Positions 34,107 through 42,765 of a DNA stretch of 52,536 bases are shown one piece after another (position 1 is the first letter of the stretch; each line of letters opens with the position of its first letter). Origin of the DNA: CAZCQP01 sp964500895 (GTDB lineage Bacteria > Bacillota > Clostridia > Lachnospirales > JAISER01); contig CAZCQP010000016.1 of NCBI GenBank assembly GCA_964500895.1, positions 1-52,536 of the forward strand, given 5' to 3'. The notes under the pieces are model-generated. The model saw only the letters and a list, made by a program, of their open reading frames with translations. It had not been told where the DNA came from and ran no database searches. Both the position numbers and the translations under genes were made by a program.

Positions 34107-34439
34107 ATGGATTTTATTATGGAGCACCGATATGACGATGAAAGAAACGGCTGGTACGTCACCATGTCCGGTGAAGTTGATATTTTTAATTCGGAGCAAA
34201 TGAAGGCCCAATTGTTAAAACTCATCAATGAAAAAAATGCAGATGTGTACATGAATTGCCGGTTTTTAGAATACATGGATTCCACCGGCTTGGGTGCTCT
34301 TGTAGCCGTGCTTAAAAATGTTAAAAGTTATGACGGAAACGTTCATTTGCTTAATATTAGACCCAATTTGGCAAAACTATTTAAAATCACCAATCTTAAT
34401 AAAGTATTTATAATTGAGGGTGACACGAATGAACAATGA
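34107..34439 (+). CDS. STAS-domain anti-sigma factor antagonist
   Basis: 110-aa SpoIIAA/RsbV-like protein. The phospho-site is Ser59 in YMDSTGLGALVAVLKN, and the opening WYVTMSGEVDIFNSEQ is typical. Unphosphorylated STAS proteins bind a partner kinase and free its target; phosphorylation reverses this. It heads a four-gene partner-switching module and overlaps the next gene. AAGGAGG precedes ATG 34107. Confidence 0.9.
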   Translation: MDFIMEHRYDDERNGWYVTMSGEVDIFNSEQMKAQLLKLINEKNADVYMNCRFLEYMDSTGLGALVAVLKNVKSYDGNVHLLNIRPNLAKLFKITNLNKVFIIEGDTNEQ

Positions 34440-34878
34440 CCATGCCCAAAACAATAATCAAAACCATGCCGAAGCCCAAGGGCAAGCACTAAATGATAGC
34501 ATTCAGCTTTCCTTGCCCGCCAATGCGGCTTATGTTTCGGCAGCACGGCTCACCGCCTCCTCCATTGCCAACCGTATGCAATTGTTCGACATTGATGAAA
34601 TAGAGGACATTAAAGCCGGGGTTTCCGAAGCCTGTACCTTCTTAATTAAAAACAAGCACACTTCTGCCAATGCAGCCTTCACCGTGGTGTTTACGGTGGA
34701 GCAAGATGCCCTGCACATTGAAATTACCGCCAACGACGCCATTGAACGGGCCACTCAAGACGAAATGGGCATTATGATGATTCGCGCCCTGATGGATGAA
34801 TTTGAAATTGTAACAAACCAAGACGCAGCCTTTTGTATGCGTATGGTTAAAAGGCACCAAGCAGTCTCCTTTGATTAA
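34429..34878 (+). CDS. RsbW/SpoIIAB-like GHKL ATPase, divergent
   Basis: 149-aa protein with an Asn/Gln/His-rich N-terminal tail (about 1-22) and an HATPase-like core. The N-box position reads SEACTFLIKNKH and the ATP-lid region lacks clear DxGxG and GxGL boxes, ending instead with DEMGIMMIRALMDEFEI. It may bind STAS proteins without being an active kinase. Start ATG 34429 lies inside the end of the STAS gene, with TTGAGGGTG upstream. Confidence 0.75.
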   Translation: MNNDHAQNNNQNHAEAQGQALNDSIQLSLPANAAYVSAARLTASSIANRMQLFDIDEIEDIKAGVSEACTFLIKNKHTSANAAFTVVFTVEQDALHIEITANDAIERATQDEMGIMMIRALMDEFEIVTNQDAAFCMRMVKRHQAVSFD

Positions 34879-34925
34879 CAGCAGCTGATTAACCCTTTCT
34901 TGTTTACTGAATTGTGGTGATGCCT

Positions 34926-35351
34926 ATGTTGGAAAATGTGTTTGAAACCAGCTTTTTTAGCGATACATACCGTGTACGCCAGGTGGTGAACGGTGTGCTG
35001 GATTTTATTTGCCAACATCATCCGGCTGTGTCTACAGAGGATTTAAGCGATGTAAAGCTTATGCTTAGTGAACTTTTATTCAATGCAGTGATCCATGGCA
35101 ACCAGATGGACACAAATAAGCGCATTAACGTTTATGTAGAACTGAAAGAGGATGCGCTGTACGCATCCATTTCCGATGAAGGGCCGGGGTTTGACCATGT
35201 GGCGCTTTTGTCCCAGTTTGAATACGAGCAGAATTTAACGGGAGAAAGTGGCCGGGGCATTCGCTTGGTGTATGCCTTAGCCGACGACATGGCCTTTAAT
35301 GGCACCGGCAACGAAATCAAGTTCTATAAAAGGATGGCAACCCATGGATAG
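34926..35351 (+). CDS. RsbW-like GHKL anti-sigma serine kinase
   Basis: 141-aa ATPase with intact sites: N-box SELLFNAVIHGN, DEGPGFD (G1) and GRGIRLV (G2). It is the probable kinase of the STAS protein. Starts at 34914, 34920 and 34926 are all in frame; 34926 has the most reasonable spacing. It ends in TAG and overlaps the phosphatase gene, so the two are coupled. Confidence 0.82.
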   Translation: MLENVFETSFFSDTYRVRQVVNGVLDFICQHHPAVSTEDLSDVKLMLSELLFNAVIHGNQMDTNKRINVYVELKEDALYASISDEGPGFDHVALLSQFEYEQNLTGESGRGIRLVYALADDMAFNGTGNEIKFYKRMATHG

Positions 35352-36522
35352 AGTATTGATTGTGGACGGATCGGTTCAAACCACAGGGCTGATGCGTGAA
35401 TGCTTAAACAACACAGAGTACGAGGTGATGACCTCTGAAAGCGGCTTGAACGCTTTGGCAAAGGTGGAACACTTTCACCCAGACCTGGTTATTTTAAGCG
35501 ATGAACTGCCGGACATGAGCGGTTTCGATTTATGCAAGCGCATAAAGACCAACCCCGAAAATAAGTATGTGTTGGTGCTCATGATGAGCCTGTCGGAGTC
35601 TACAGACAGCTGGATGCGTGCCCTTTCCGTGCAAGCGGATGACTTTATGCAGCAAACTTTCGACAGCTTCATTTTAATTTCTAAAGTGAATGCCCTGATG
35701 CGGCTGAAACATTTAAGCGACCAGCTTAAAAACCAGTATGCAGAGCTGGAAGAAAAAAACAACATTTTGGATTTTCAAATGAAAATGGGCAAATCCATTC
35801 AGCGCTCTATGATGCCTAACGTGGATTTTGCCTTTAACCATATGCGTTTTTATAGCAGGTATATGCCTGCCATGGATATTGGGGGAGACTTGTACGACAT
35901 TATCCCCATCGACGGGGACCGTATTGCAGTGGTCATAGGGGATGTGTCGGGCCATGGCATAGCTGCGGCCCTTTTAACGTCTATGCTTATTTTAATGATT
36001 AAGAATTTAATGGCCAAAGACCCAAGGCCAAGCCCAGACGTTTTACTGAAAGAACTGAACGAACAGTTTTTTAATATTTTTGAACATAGCGCACAGGATG
36101 TGAACATGTATGCCTGTGTGTTTTGTGCCGTTATCAACACCAAAGAGCAAAGGCTGTATTACGCCAATGCCGGGCACCCCATGCCCACATACATTAATGC
36201 CGCAGAAGGGGCCGCATTGGAACTGGAAAGCAGCGGTTTGCCCATTGGCATGATGCCAAACGCCGTGTATGAAGGCCAAAGCATGTCCTATTGGCATGGG
36301 GACTGGCTGTTGTTTCATACAGACGGCTTGTCTGACAATTTTTACAAAGATAACCCAGACGAATTTTCCGCACGGCTTAAGGAAGTGCTTGTAGACAACT
36401 ACACCCTGGGCAGCCCGGCGGAAATTGCCGATATGATTTTAAATGTGTTTTATAACTACAATGCTTCCGAAACAGAAAAATTGGAGCAAGATGACGTAAG
36501 CATTGTATTGTGCAAAATGTGA
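35344..36522 (+). CDS. PP2C (SpoIIE-type) phosphatase with degenerate receiver domain
   Basis: 392-aa protein: receiver-like domain (1-120), coiled linker (QLKNQYAELEEKNNI), and a SpoIIE/RsbU phosphatase domain from about 155 (MPAMDIGGDLYD, VVIGDVSGHGIAAALL, DGLSDN) with its metal-binding Asp residues. It should dephosphorylate the STAS protein. The receiver lacks the acceptor Asp: the site reads PDLVILSDELPDMSG, putting Ser52 there. The conserved Lys is Gln104 (DDFMQQTF) and one of the acidic pair is Gly9. Regulation is thus unlikely to be by normal Asp phosphorylation. ATG 35344 follows AAAGGATGG. Confidence 0.88.
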   Translation: MDRVLIVDGSVQTTGLMRECLNNTEYEVMTSESGLNALAKVEHFHPDLVILSDELPDMSGFDLCKRIKTNPENKYVLVLMMSLSESTDSWMRALSVQADDFMQQTFDSFILISKVNALMRLKHLSDQLKNQYAELEEKNNILDFQMKMGKSIQRSMMPNVDFAFNHMRFYSRYMPAMDIGGDLYDIIPIDGDRIAVVIGDVSGHGIAAALLTSMLILMIKNLMAKDPRPSPDVLLKELNEQFFNIFEHSAQDVNMYACVFCAVINTKEQRLYYANAGHPMPTYINAAEGAALELESSGLPIGMMPNAVYEGQSMSYWHGDWLLFHTDGLSDNFYKDNPDEFSARLKEVLVDNYTLGSPAEIADMILNVFYNYNASETEKLEQDDVSIVLCKM

Positions 36523-36609
36523 CACCTCTTAGTGAGCGGTACAAAAGCGCATGGCGTAGCATTCCATGCAACCTACTTGAGATAATAAACAGAATTGGAG
36601 AGGATTTTG

Positions 36610-39600
36610 TTGTACAACAAAGTGAGTGCCAATTTAGATTTTGGCGCACGAGAAGAAAAAATCAATCAGTTTTGGAAAGAACAGCGTATTTTTGAAAAAA
36701 GCATAGAAAAGCGGGATGGCTGCCCGGTGTTCACCTTTTACGACGGCCCCCCAACCGCAAACGGCAAACCCCACGTGGGCCACGTCATTACCCGTGTGGT
36801 GAAAGACTTAATCCCCCGTTACCGCACCATGAAAGGCTACAAAGTGTTGCGGAAAGCAGGGTGGGACACCCACGGCCTGCCTGTGGAGCTGGAAGTGGAA
36901 AAAGCACTGGGTATTAGCGGCAAGCCAGACATTGAAAAATACGGCGTGGAACCTTTCATTGGTAAATGCAAGGAAAGCGTTTGGAAGTATGAAAACGAAT
37001 GGCGGCAATTAAGCGACCGTGTGGCCTTTTGGGCCGACATGGATGCCCCTTACGTTACCTACCATAACCCTTATATTGAATCCGTTTGGTGGGCCATTAA
37101 AACCATTTGGGACAAGGGTCTTTTATACAAAGGGCACAAAGTGGTGCCCTATTGCCCACGTTGCGGCACGGCACTTTCCAGCCACGAAGTAGCCCAAGGC
37201 TACCAGGATGTGAAAGAAGAATCCGTTTATGTGAAGTTTAAAGTGAAAGGCCAAGACAACACCTACTTGCTGGCCTGGACCACCACCCCCTGGACGTTGC
37301 CTTCCAACGTGGCGTTGGTGGTGAACGCCAAAGAAACCTACGCCAAAGTAAAGCAAGGGGACGACGTTTACATTTTAGCAGAAGCTTTGCTTGAAACCGT
37401 GCTAGGTGAAGGTTATGAAGTGCTTGAAACCATGCCCGGCAAAGATTTGGAATACATGGAATACGAACCTCTGTTCGATTTTGCCAACCCGGATAAAAAA
37501 TGCCACTTTGTGTGCTGCGATGGTTACGTTACTTTAACCGATGGTACCGGTATTGTGCATACGGCCCCGGCTTTTGGTGAAGACGATGCCCGTGTAGGCC
37601 GGATTTATGACATGCCTTTTGTTCAGCTTGTAAACGAGCAAGGCAAGTTTGTGGAAGCCGTCACCCCGTGGGCAGGGCTGTTTGTGAAAGAAGCCGACCC
37701 GTTGATTATTAAAGACTTGAAAACCACGGGCAAGCTGTTCCGTAAAGAAAAATACGAACACAGCTACCCCTTCTGCTGGCGTTGTGATACACCACTTTTG
37801 TACTATGCCCGTGACACATGGTTTGTGAAAATGACGGCCCTTCGGGATAAGCTGGTGGCCAACAACAACACCGTGAACTGGCTGCCGGATAACGTGAAAC
37901 ATGGCCGTTTCGGTAACTTCTTGGAAAACGTGTTGGACTGGGGCCTTAGCCGGGAACGTTACTGGGGCACACCGCTGCCCATTTGGGAATGCGGTTGTGG
38001 CCACCGCCACGCCATTGGCTCCATTGAAGAATTACGGCAAATGGGGGACAATGTGCCGGAGGACATTGAACTGCACAAGCCCTACATTGACCAGGTATTC
38101 CTAAATTGCCCGGAATGCAGCGGCAAAATGAAGCGTGTTACCGAAGTGATTGACTGCTGGTTCGATTCCGGGGCCATGCCTTTTGCTCAGTGGCACTATC
38201 CTTTTGAAAACAAAGAGCTGTTTGAAAGCCAATTCCCGGCGGACTTCATTTCCGAAGCCATTGACCAAACCCGGGGCTGGTTCTACACGCTGATGGCCAT
38301 TTCCACCTTGCTCTTTGACCGTGCGCCCTACAAAAACGTGATTGTGCTGGGCCACGTGCAAGACAAAGACGGCCTTAAAATGTCCAAACACAAAGGCAAC
38401 GTGGTGAACCCCTGGGATGTTTTAGACCGGCAAGGGGCCGATGCGGTGCGCTGGTACTTCATGGTGAACTCTGCCCCATGGCTGCCCAGCCGTTTCTACG
38501 AAGATGCGGTGAGTGAAGCCCAACGGAAGTTCATGGGCACATTCTGGAACACCTATGCATTTTTTGTGCTTTATGGGAATATAGATGGCTTTAATCCCAT
38601 GGATTATAAGCTGGAAAAAGAATTGCTGCCCCCTATGGACCGTTGGATTTTGTCCCGGTTGAACACCCTCATTCAAACGGTGGATGGGCATTTGGAAAAC
38701 TACCGCCTGACAGAACCTGCCCGTGCCATGAACGAATTTGTGGACGAGTTGTCCAACTGGTACGTGCGCCGCAGCCGTGAGCGTTTCTGGGGAAAGGACA
38801 TGCCTCAGGACAAGATTAACGCCTACATGACCTTGTACACCGTGCTAACCCAACTGACCAAGCTGGCCGCACCGTTTATCCCCTTTATGACCGAGGAGAT
38901 TTACAGAAACCTGGTGTTAAGCGTGGATAAAAACGCCCCAGAAAGCGTGCATTTGTGCGACTTCCCTGTGGCAGATGCTGCCTACATGGACAAAGCCCTA
39001 GAACAAAGCATGGAAAGCGTGCTGAAAGTAGTGGTGCTGGGCCGTGCGGCCAGAAACAACGCCGCCATTAAAAACCGGCAGCCCATTGGGCAAATGCTGG
39101 TGCGCCTGCCCGGAGAAGCCCTTTCAGACGAGTTTGTGGCCATTATTGCGGAAGAACTGAACATTAAGTCTGTGGAATTTACCCAGGATGTGTCTGGCTA
39201 CACCACCTACACCTTCAAGCCACAACTGCGCACCTTAGGGCCGAAATACGGCAAGCTGGTGCCCCAGATTGCCCAAGCGTTAAACGCAGGGGACGGCAAC
39301 GCCCTGATGCAAAAACTGAAAGCCGGGGAAGTGACGCTAACCGTAGAGGGCACTGAAGTGGTGCTGACGGAAAGCGACGTGCTGGCAGAAGCCACCCACA
39401 AAGAAGGGTACGTGGCAGAGTCCGACAAGGGCTACACGGTGGTATTAAACACCCAGCTTACCCCAGAGCTCATTGAAGAAGGCTTTGTGCGGGAAATCAT
39501 CAGCAAGCTGCAAACCATGCGTAAGGAAGCTGGGTTTGAGGTGCTGGACCGCATTGAAGTGCGCTATGCCGGCAACCCACGCATTAGTGGCATTATGGCC

Positions 39601-39735
39601 AACAATCAAGCTGAAATTGCGGCTGACGTACTGGCAAACAGCCTGGAAGAAGGCGGCATAGAAGCGTTCAATGGCTACACCAAGGAATGGAAGTTAAACG
39701 GCGAAGATGTAACCCTTGCCGTTAAAAAGTGTTAG
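36610..39735 (+). CDS. ileS: isoleucyl-tRNA synthetase, long (IleS2-like) type
   Basis: Charges tRNA-Ile; about 1041 aa, longer than the standard 930-940-aa bacterial form and nearer the IleS2/eukaryotic type. The HIGH motif is PHVGH in GPPTANGKPHVGHVITR, the WDTHGLPVELEVEK loop follows, KMSKHKGN is the KMSKS motif, and the editing domain has AWTTTPWTLPSN and GTGIVHTAPAFGEDD. The start is TTG 36610, 6 nt after GGAGAGG; upstream TTGs sit on or before that site. The short leader has no T-box. IleS2 enzymes are often mupirocin-insensitive in other bacteria; that is not tested here. The stop is TAG. Confidence 0.93.
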   Translation: MYNKVSANLDFGAREEKINQFWKEQRIFEKSIEKRDGCPVFTFYDGPPTANGKPHVGHVITRVVKDLIPRYRTMKGYKVLRKAGWDTHGLPVELEVEKALGISGKPDIEKYGVEPFIGKCKESVWKYENEWRQLSDRVAFWADMDAPYVTYHNPYIESVWWAIKTIWDKGLLYKGHKVVPYCPRCGTALSSHEVAQGYQDVKEESVYVKFKVKGQDNTYLLAWTTTPWTLPSNVALVVNAKETYAKVKQGDDVYILAEALLETVLGEGYEVLETMPGKDLEYMEYEPLFDFANPDKKCHFVCCDGYVTLTDGTGIVHTAPAFGEDDARVGRIYDMPFVQLVNEQGKFVEAVTPWAGLFVKEADPLIIKDLKTTGKLFRKEKYEHSYPFCWRCDTPLLYYARDTWFVKMTALRDKLVANNNTVNWLPDNVKHGRFGNFLENVLDWGLSRERYWGTPLPIWECGCGHRHAIGSIEELRQMGDNVPEDIELHKPYIDQVFLNCPECSGKMKRVTEVIDCWFDSGAMPFAQWHYPFENKELFESQFPADFISEAIDQTRGWFYTLMAISTLLFDRAPYKNVIVLGHVQDKDGLKMSKHKGNVVNPWDVLDRQGADAVRWYFMVNSAPWLPSRFYEDAVSEAQRKFMGTFWNTYAFFVLYGNIDGFNPMDYKLEKELLPPMDRWILSRLNTLIQTVDGHLENYRLTEPARAMNEFVDELSNWYVRRSRERFWGKDMPQDKINAYMTLYTVLTQLTKLAAPFIPFMTEEIYRNLVLSVDKNAPESVHLCDFPVADAAYMDKALEQSMESVLKVVVLGRAARNNAAIKNRQPIGQMLVRLPGEALSDEFVAIIAEELNIKSVEFTQDVSGYTTYTFKPQLRTLGPKYGKLVPQIAQALNAGDGNALMQKLKAGEVTLTVEGTEVVLTESDVLAEATHKEGYVAESDKGYTVVLNTQLTPELIEEGFVREIISKLQTMRKEAGFEVLDRIEVRYAGNPRISGIMANNQAEIAADVLANSLEEGGIEAFNGYTKEWKLNGEDVTLAVKKC

Positions 39736-39747
39736 GGAGGACTATAA

Positions 39748-40476
39748 ATGAACGAGTATTATCAAGAGCATCAAAACGTAGTGGGTGACTACAGCGCCGC
39801 AGGGTTAAACATTTTTATGAGCAAGGTATTCGGCCGCATGTTCTTGGGCTTGCTGCTTACCGCACTGACCAGCGCCGCCTTTATTTACGGCATTATGAAT
39901 GTGGATTTTGTTTATCTGCTGGCCACCAATTCTTTCTTCTTCTACGGCATGATTGTGGGGGAATTTTTGCTGGTCATTGCATTAAACGCTGCCATTAATA
40001 AAATTTCGTCGTTCACGGCGGGGATGCTTTTTGCTCTGTACGCCATGGCCAACGGCATTACATTAAGCTTTGTATTTTTGGCATACCTGGGCGAACCTTG
40101 GGTCATTATGCGGGCATTTATCATGACGGCTGTTTTCTTCGGCACCATGAGCGTTTACGGCTTGGTAACCAAAGCGGACTTAACCAGCGCAGGCAAAATC
40201 TTTACTGTGGGTTTGTTTGCCCTCATCATCACCTCGGTGATTAACATGTTCATCGGCAGCTCCACCATGGACTACATTGTGTGCATTGCTGGGCTGGGCA
40301 TTTTCATTGGGCTTACCGCTTACGATGTGCAGAAGCTTAAGAATTTCTACATGCACCAAAGCGCGGCAGACGGCCAGGTGATGTCAAAGGTAGCCATCAT
40401 TGGTGCATTGCAGTTGTACCTGGACTTCATTAACATCTTCCTTTTCTTAATCCGTATTTTGGGAAGAAAAAGATAA
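39748..40476 (+). CDS. Bax inhibitor-1/YccA family membrane protein
   Basis: 242-aa protein with seven hydrophobic segments, BI-1 family. The conserved N-terminal FMSKVFGRMFLGLLLTALTSA, the middle GITLSFVFL and the late LGIFIGLTAYDVQKLK identify it. Some bacterial relatives form pH-dependent calcium leak channels; the role here is unknown. AGGGAGG precedes ATG 39748, only 12 nt after ileS, so it may be cotranscribed. A strong terminator follows. Confidence 0.88.
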   Translation: MNEYYQEHQNVVGDYSAAGLNIFMSKVFGRMFLGLLLTALTSAAFIYGIMNVDFVYLLATNSFFFYGMIVGEFLLVIALNAAINKISSFTAGMLFALYAMANGITLSFVFLAYLGEPWVIMRAFIMTAVFFGTMSVYGLVTKADLTSAGKIFTVGLFALIITSVINMFIGSSTMDYIVCIAGLGIFIGLTAYDVQKLKNFYMHQSAADGQVMSKVAIIGALQLYLDFINIFLFLIRILGRKR

Positions 40477-40492
40477 AAGCTTTTTAAGGGGG

Positions 40493-40530
40493 TTGGGAAA
40501 CTTTTCTCGAAAAGTTTCCCAAGGTCTTTT
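40493..40530 (+). terminator. rho-independent terminator after the BI-1 gene
   Basis: TTGGGAAACTTTT (40493-40505), loop CTCG, AAAAGTTTCCCAA (40510-40522), then GGTCTTTT. A perfect 13-bp stem. Confidence 0.87.
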
Positions 40531-40632
40531 GTTTCAAAAACTATTAAGTTTTGTGTTGAAATAGCCGATAATCATTTGCAACGAAATTTGATTATTGTTC
40601 TATTTGCTGCTACGCATCAGGGAGGGTTACAA

Positions 40633-41040
40633 ATGGCTGTGCACAATCCTTATGATAAAATGCGCCAAAACGCCATCATGACAACGGCAAAGGAAGATTT
40701 AACGCTCATGCTTTACGACGGAGCGCTGAAATTTGCAAACCAAGCCATTACAGCCTTGGAAAACAAGGACTATATGAAATGCAACGAGCTGGTTATCCGC
40801 ACGCAAAATATCATTCGGGAATTTCAGCTTACGCTGAATGCAGAATTTGAAATTTCCGGCTATTTTGCAAGCATGTATGAATACATTTACCGGCGGTTGC
40901 TGGAAGGCAACACCGCCAAAGATGTCACCATTTTAAAGGAGGCCAGAGATTTAATCCGTGACTTTCGGGATATGTGGAAGGAAGCCATGGTGCTGGCCAA
41001 AACAAGCCCAGCCGGTACACCGGCGGCTACAACAAAGTAA
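40633..41040 (+). CDS. fliS: flagellar export chaperone FliS
   Basis: 135-aa flagellin chaperone. The opening NPYDKMRQNAIMTTAKEDLTL and MLYDGALKFANQAITALENKDY match FliS, as do REFQLTLNAEF and SMYEYIYRRLLEGN. It holds flagellin unfolded for export. No fliD, fliC or fliT lies nearby, so the gene is isolated from a flagellar cluster. AGGGAGGG precedes ATG 40633. Confidence 0.9.
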   Translation: MAVHNPYDKMRQNAIMTTAKEDLTLMLYDGALKFANQAITALENKDYMKCNELVIRTQNIIREFQLTLNAEFEISGYFASMYEYIYRRLLEGNTAKDVTILKEARDLIRDFRDMWKEAMVLAKTSPAGTPAATTK

Positions 41041-41142
41041 GCATTTTCATCCATACCAGCCATAAGCATTAAACCAGAAGGGCCAAGGGTGCGCACCAAC
41101 GTGCATCTTTGGCCCTATAAACATAGAGGAGATTATTGGGCT

Positions 41143-42366
41143 ATGGAACGCATTTTAAACAATATTTCTGGGTGCAAGAGGCTGGCCATTATGGGGGGCA
41201 CTTTCGACCCCATCCATTATGGCCATTTGGTGACAGCAGAAGCCGTGCGCAGGGAATTTCAGACAGAACGGGTGCTTTTCATTCCCACAGGCAGCCCGCC
41301 CCATAAAAGCAACAGCCAGGTAAGCGGCACGGAACACCGCTATTTAATGACTGTGCTGGCTACGGAAGACAACCCTTTTTTTTATACCTCCCGCATGGAA
41401 ATTGACCGCCCCGGTGCCACCTATACCATAGACACCATTCAGGAGCTGCGCAAAATTTGCCACAAGGACGCCCAGTTGTACTTCATCACCGGTGCGGACG
41501 CAGTGTCGGACATTTTCACATGGAAAGAGCCGGAAAAGCTGTTGACCCTTTGTCACTTTGTGGCGGTTACCCGGCCCGGTTACAACAAAAACGACGTGCT
41601 GGAAAACGCCCGGCAATTAAACAGCAAGTACAACAGCCAAATTCATTTTTTAGAGGTGCCCGCCCTGGCCATATCCTCTACAGATATTCGCAACCGGGTG
41701 AAACATTCCAAGGCCATTAAGTATTTATTGCCTCAAGAGGTGGAAACCTACATCATGAAGCACGGGTTATACCAAGAGCCGGAAGGGGAAGGGTTGGCTG
41801 CCCAAGCCAGAGATTATGCGGCCAAAGCTTTATCGGCCCGGCGCATGGCCCATACCCAAGGGGTGGCAGGGGAAGCCAGAAAACTGGCCGCCCACTACGG
41901 CTACCCTTTAGACAAAGCAGAAGCTGCCGCCTATTTGCACGACTGCGCCAAGGAACTACCCAAACAGGAAATAGAAAGGCTGATGGGGCTGTATCCGTTG
42001 CCGGAAGAAGCCCTTTGCAAGAACTACCCGGAAGCGGCCCATGGTTTTTTGGCGGCAGAAATGGTGAAGCAAGATTTAAACATTGAAGATGAAGAGCTGC
42101 TAAACGCCATGCGCTACCACACCACCGGCCGACCGGACATGGCGTTGCTTGAAAAGATCATTTTTATAGCCGATTTAATAGAGCCGGGGCGCAAAAGCAA
42201 CCAAGCCCTTACAAACTTGACCGCTTTAGCCTATGAAAATATTGACGAAGCCATGGTCTTTGGGTTACAATACAAACGAGAATATTGTGTGAAGGTGAAA
42301 AAGGCGCTGCACCCTTTGGGTACGGCGGCTTTGGATGATTTCATAAACAGGACAAGCCCCCGTTAA
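41143..42366 (+). CDS. nadD: NadD-YqeK fusion (nicotinate-mononucleotide adenylyltransferase + HD hydrolase)
   Basis: 407-aa two-domain protein. Residues about 10-210 are NadD, which makes NaAD in NAD synthesis: MGGTFDPIHYGHLVTAE with the HYGH site, FIPTGSPPHK and the late SSTDIRNRV. Residues about 220-400 are a YqeK-type HD domain (RRMAHTQGVAGEARKLA, YLHDCAKELP, LLNAMRYHTTG), whose characterised members hydrolyse Ap4A. In most Firmicutes these are two adjacent genes; here no stop lies between them. rsfS follows 21 nt later, the usual neighbour. GAGGAG precedes ATG 41143. Confidence 0.93.
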   Translation: MERILNNISGCKRLAIMGGTFDPIHYGHLVTAEAVRREFQTERVLFIPTGSPPHKSNSQVSGTEHRYLMTVLATEDNPFFYTSRMEIDRPGATYTIDTIQELRKICHKDAQLYFITGADAVSDIFTWKEPEKLLTLCHFVAVTRPGYNKNDVLENARQLNSKYNSQIHFLEVPALAISSTDIRNRVKHSKAIKYLLPQEVETYIMKHGLYQEPEGEGLAAQARDYAAKALSARRMAHTQGVAGEARKLAAHYGYPLDKAEAAAYLHDCAKELPKQEIERLMGLYPLPEEALCKNYPEAAHGFLAAEMVKQDLNIEDEELLNAMRYHTTGRPDMALLEKIIFIADLIEPGRKSNQALTNLTALAYENIDEAMVFGLQYKREYCVKVKKALHPLGTAALDDFINRTSPR

Positions 42367-42387
42367 AGGGGTTTAAGGAGGCGCAAC

Positions 42388-42738
42388 ATGGAAATTCCAC
42401 AAGTTGATCAAGGGTATTTAAAAACGGCTTATGAAGCCATCGACAGCAAATTTGGTGTAGACATTATCATTCTGGACATTCGCAACCTTTCTGTGCTGGC
42501 AGACTATTACGTCATTGCCACCGGTAATAATAAAAGCCAGATTAAAGCCATGGCAGACGAGGTGGGCATGAAGCTGCACCAGGCCGGGCTGCCACAGCGG
42601 CACATTGAAGGCTATGCCAGCGCCAATTGGGTGCTTTTGGATTTTGGCCACATTTTGGTGCATGTTTTTGATAAGGAAAGCCGGGAGTTTTACAACATTG
42701 AACGGGTTTGGGGCGATGCGCCGTCAGTCACTGTTTAA
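42388..42738 (+). CDS. rsfS: ribosomal silencing factor RsfS
   Basis: 116-aa RsfS/Iojap protein that binds ribosomal protein L14 and blocks subunit joining. Signature parts are VDIIILDIRNLSVLADYYVIATGNNKSQIKAM, EGYASANWVLLDFG and ILVHVFDKESREFYNIERVWGDA. AAGGAGG precedes ATG 42388. It follows the NadD-YqeK fusion as in the standard nadD-yqeK-rsfS order. Confidence 0.95.
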   Translation: MEIPQVDQGYLKTAYEAIDSKFGVDIIILDIRNLSVLADYYVIATGNNKSQIKAMADEVGMKLHQAGLPQRHIEGYASANWVLLDFGHILVHVFDKESREFYNIERVWGDAPSVTV

Positions 42739-42765
42739 GAGTTATTTGAAGAAAGGCGTTTTGTA

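Noticed and set aside
36523..36609. T-box leader before ileS
   Set aside because: The gap is under 90 nt, with no specifier-loop or T-box sequence.
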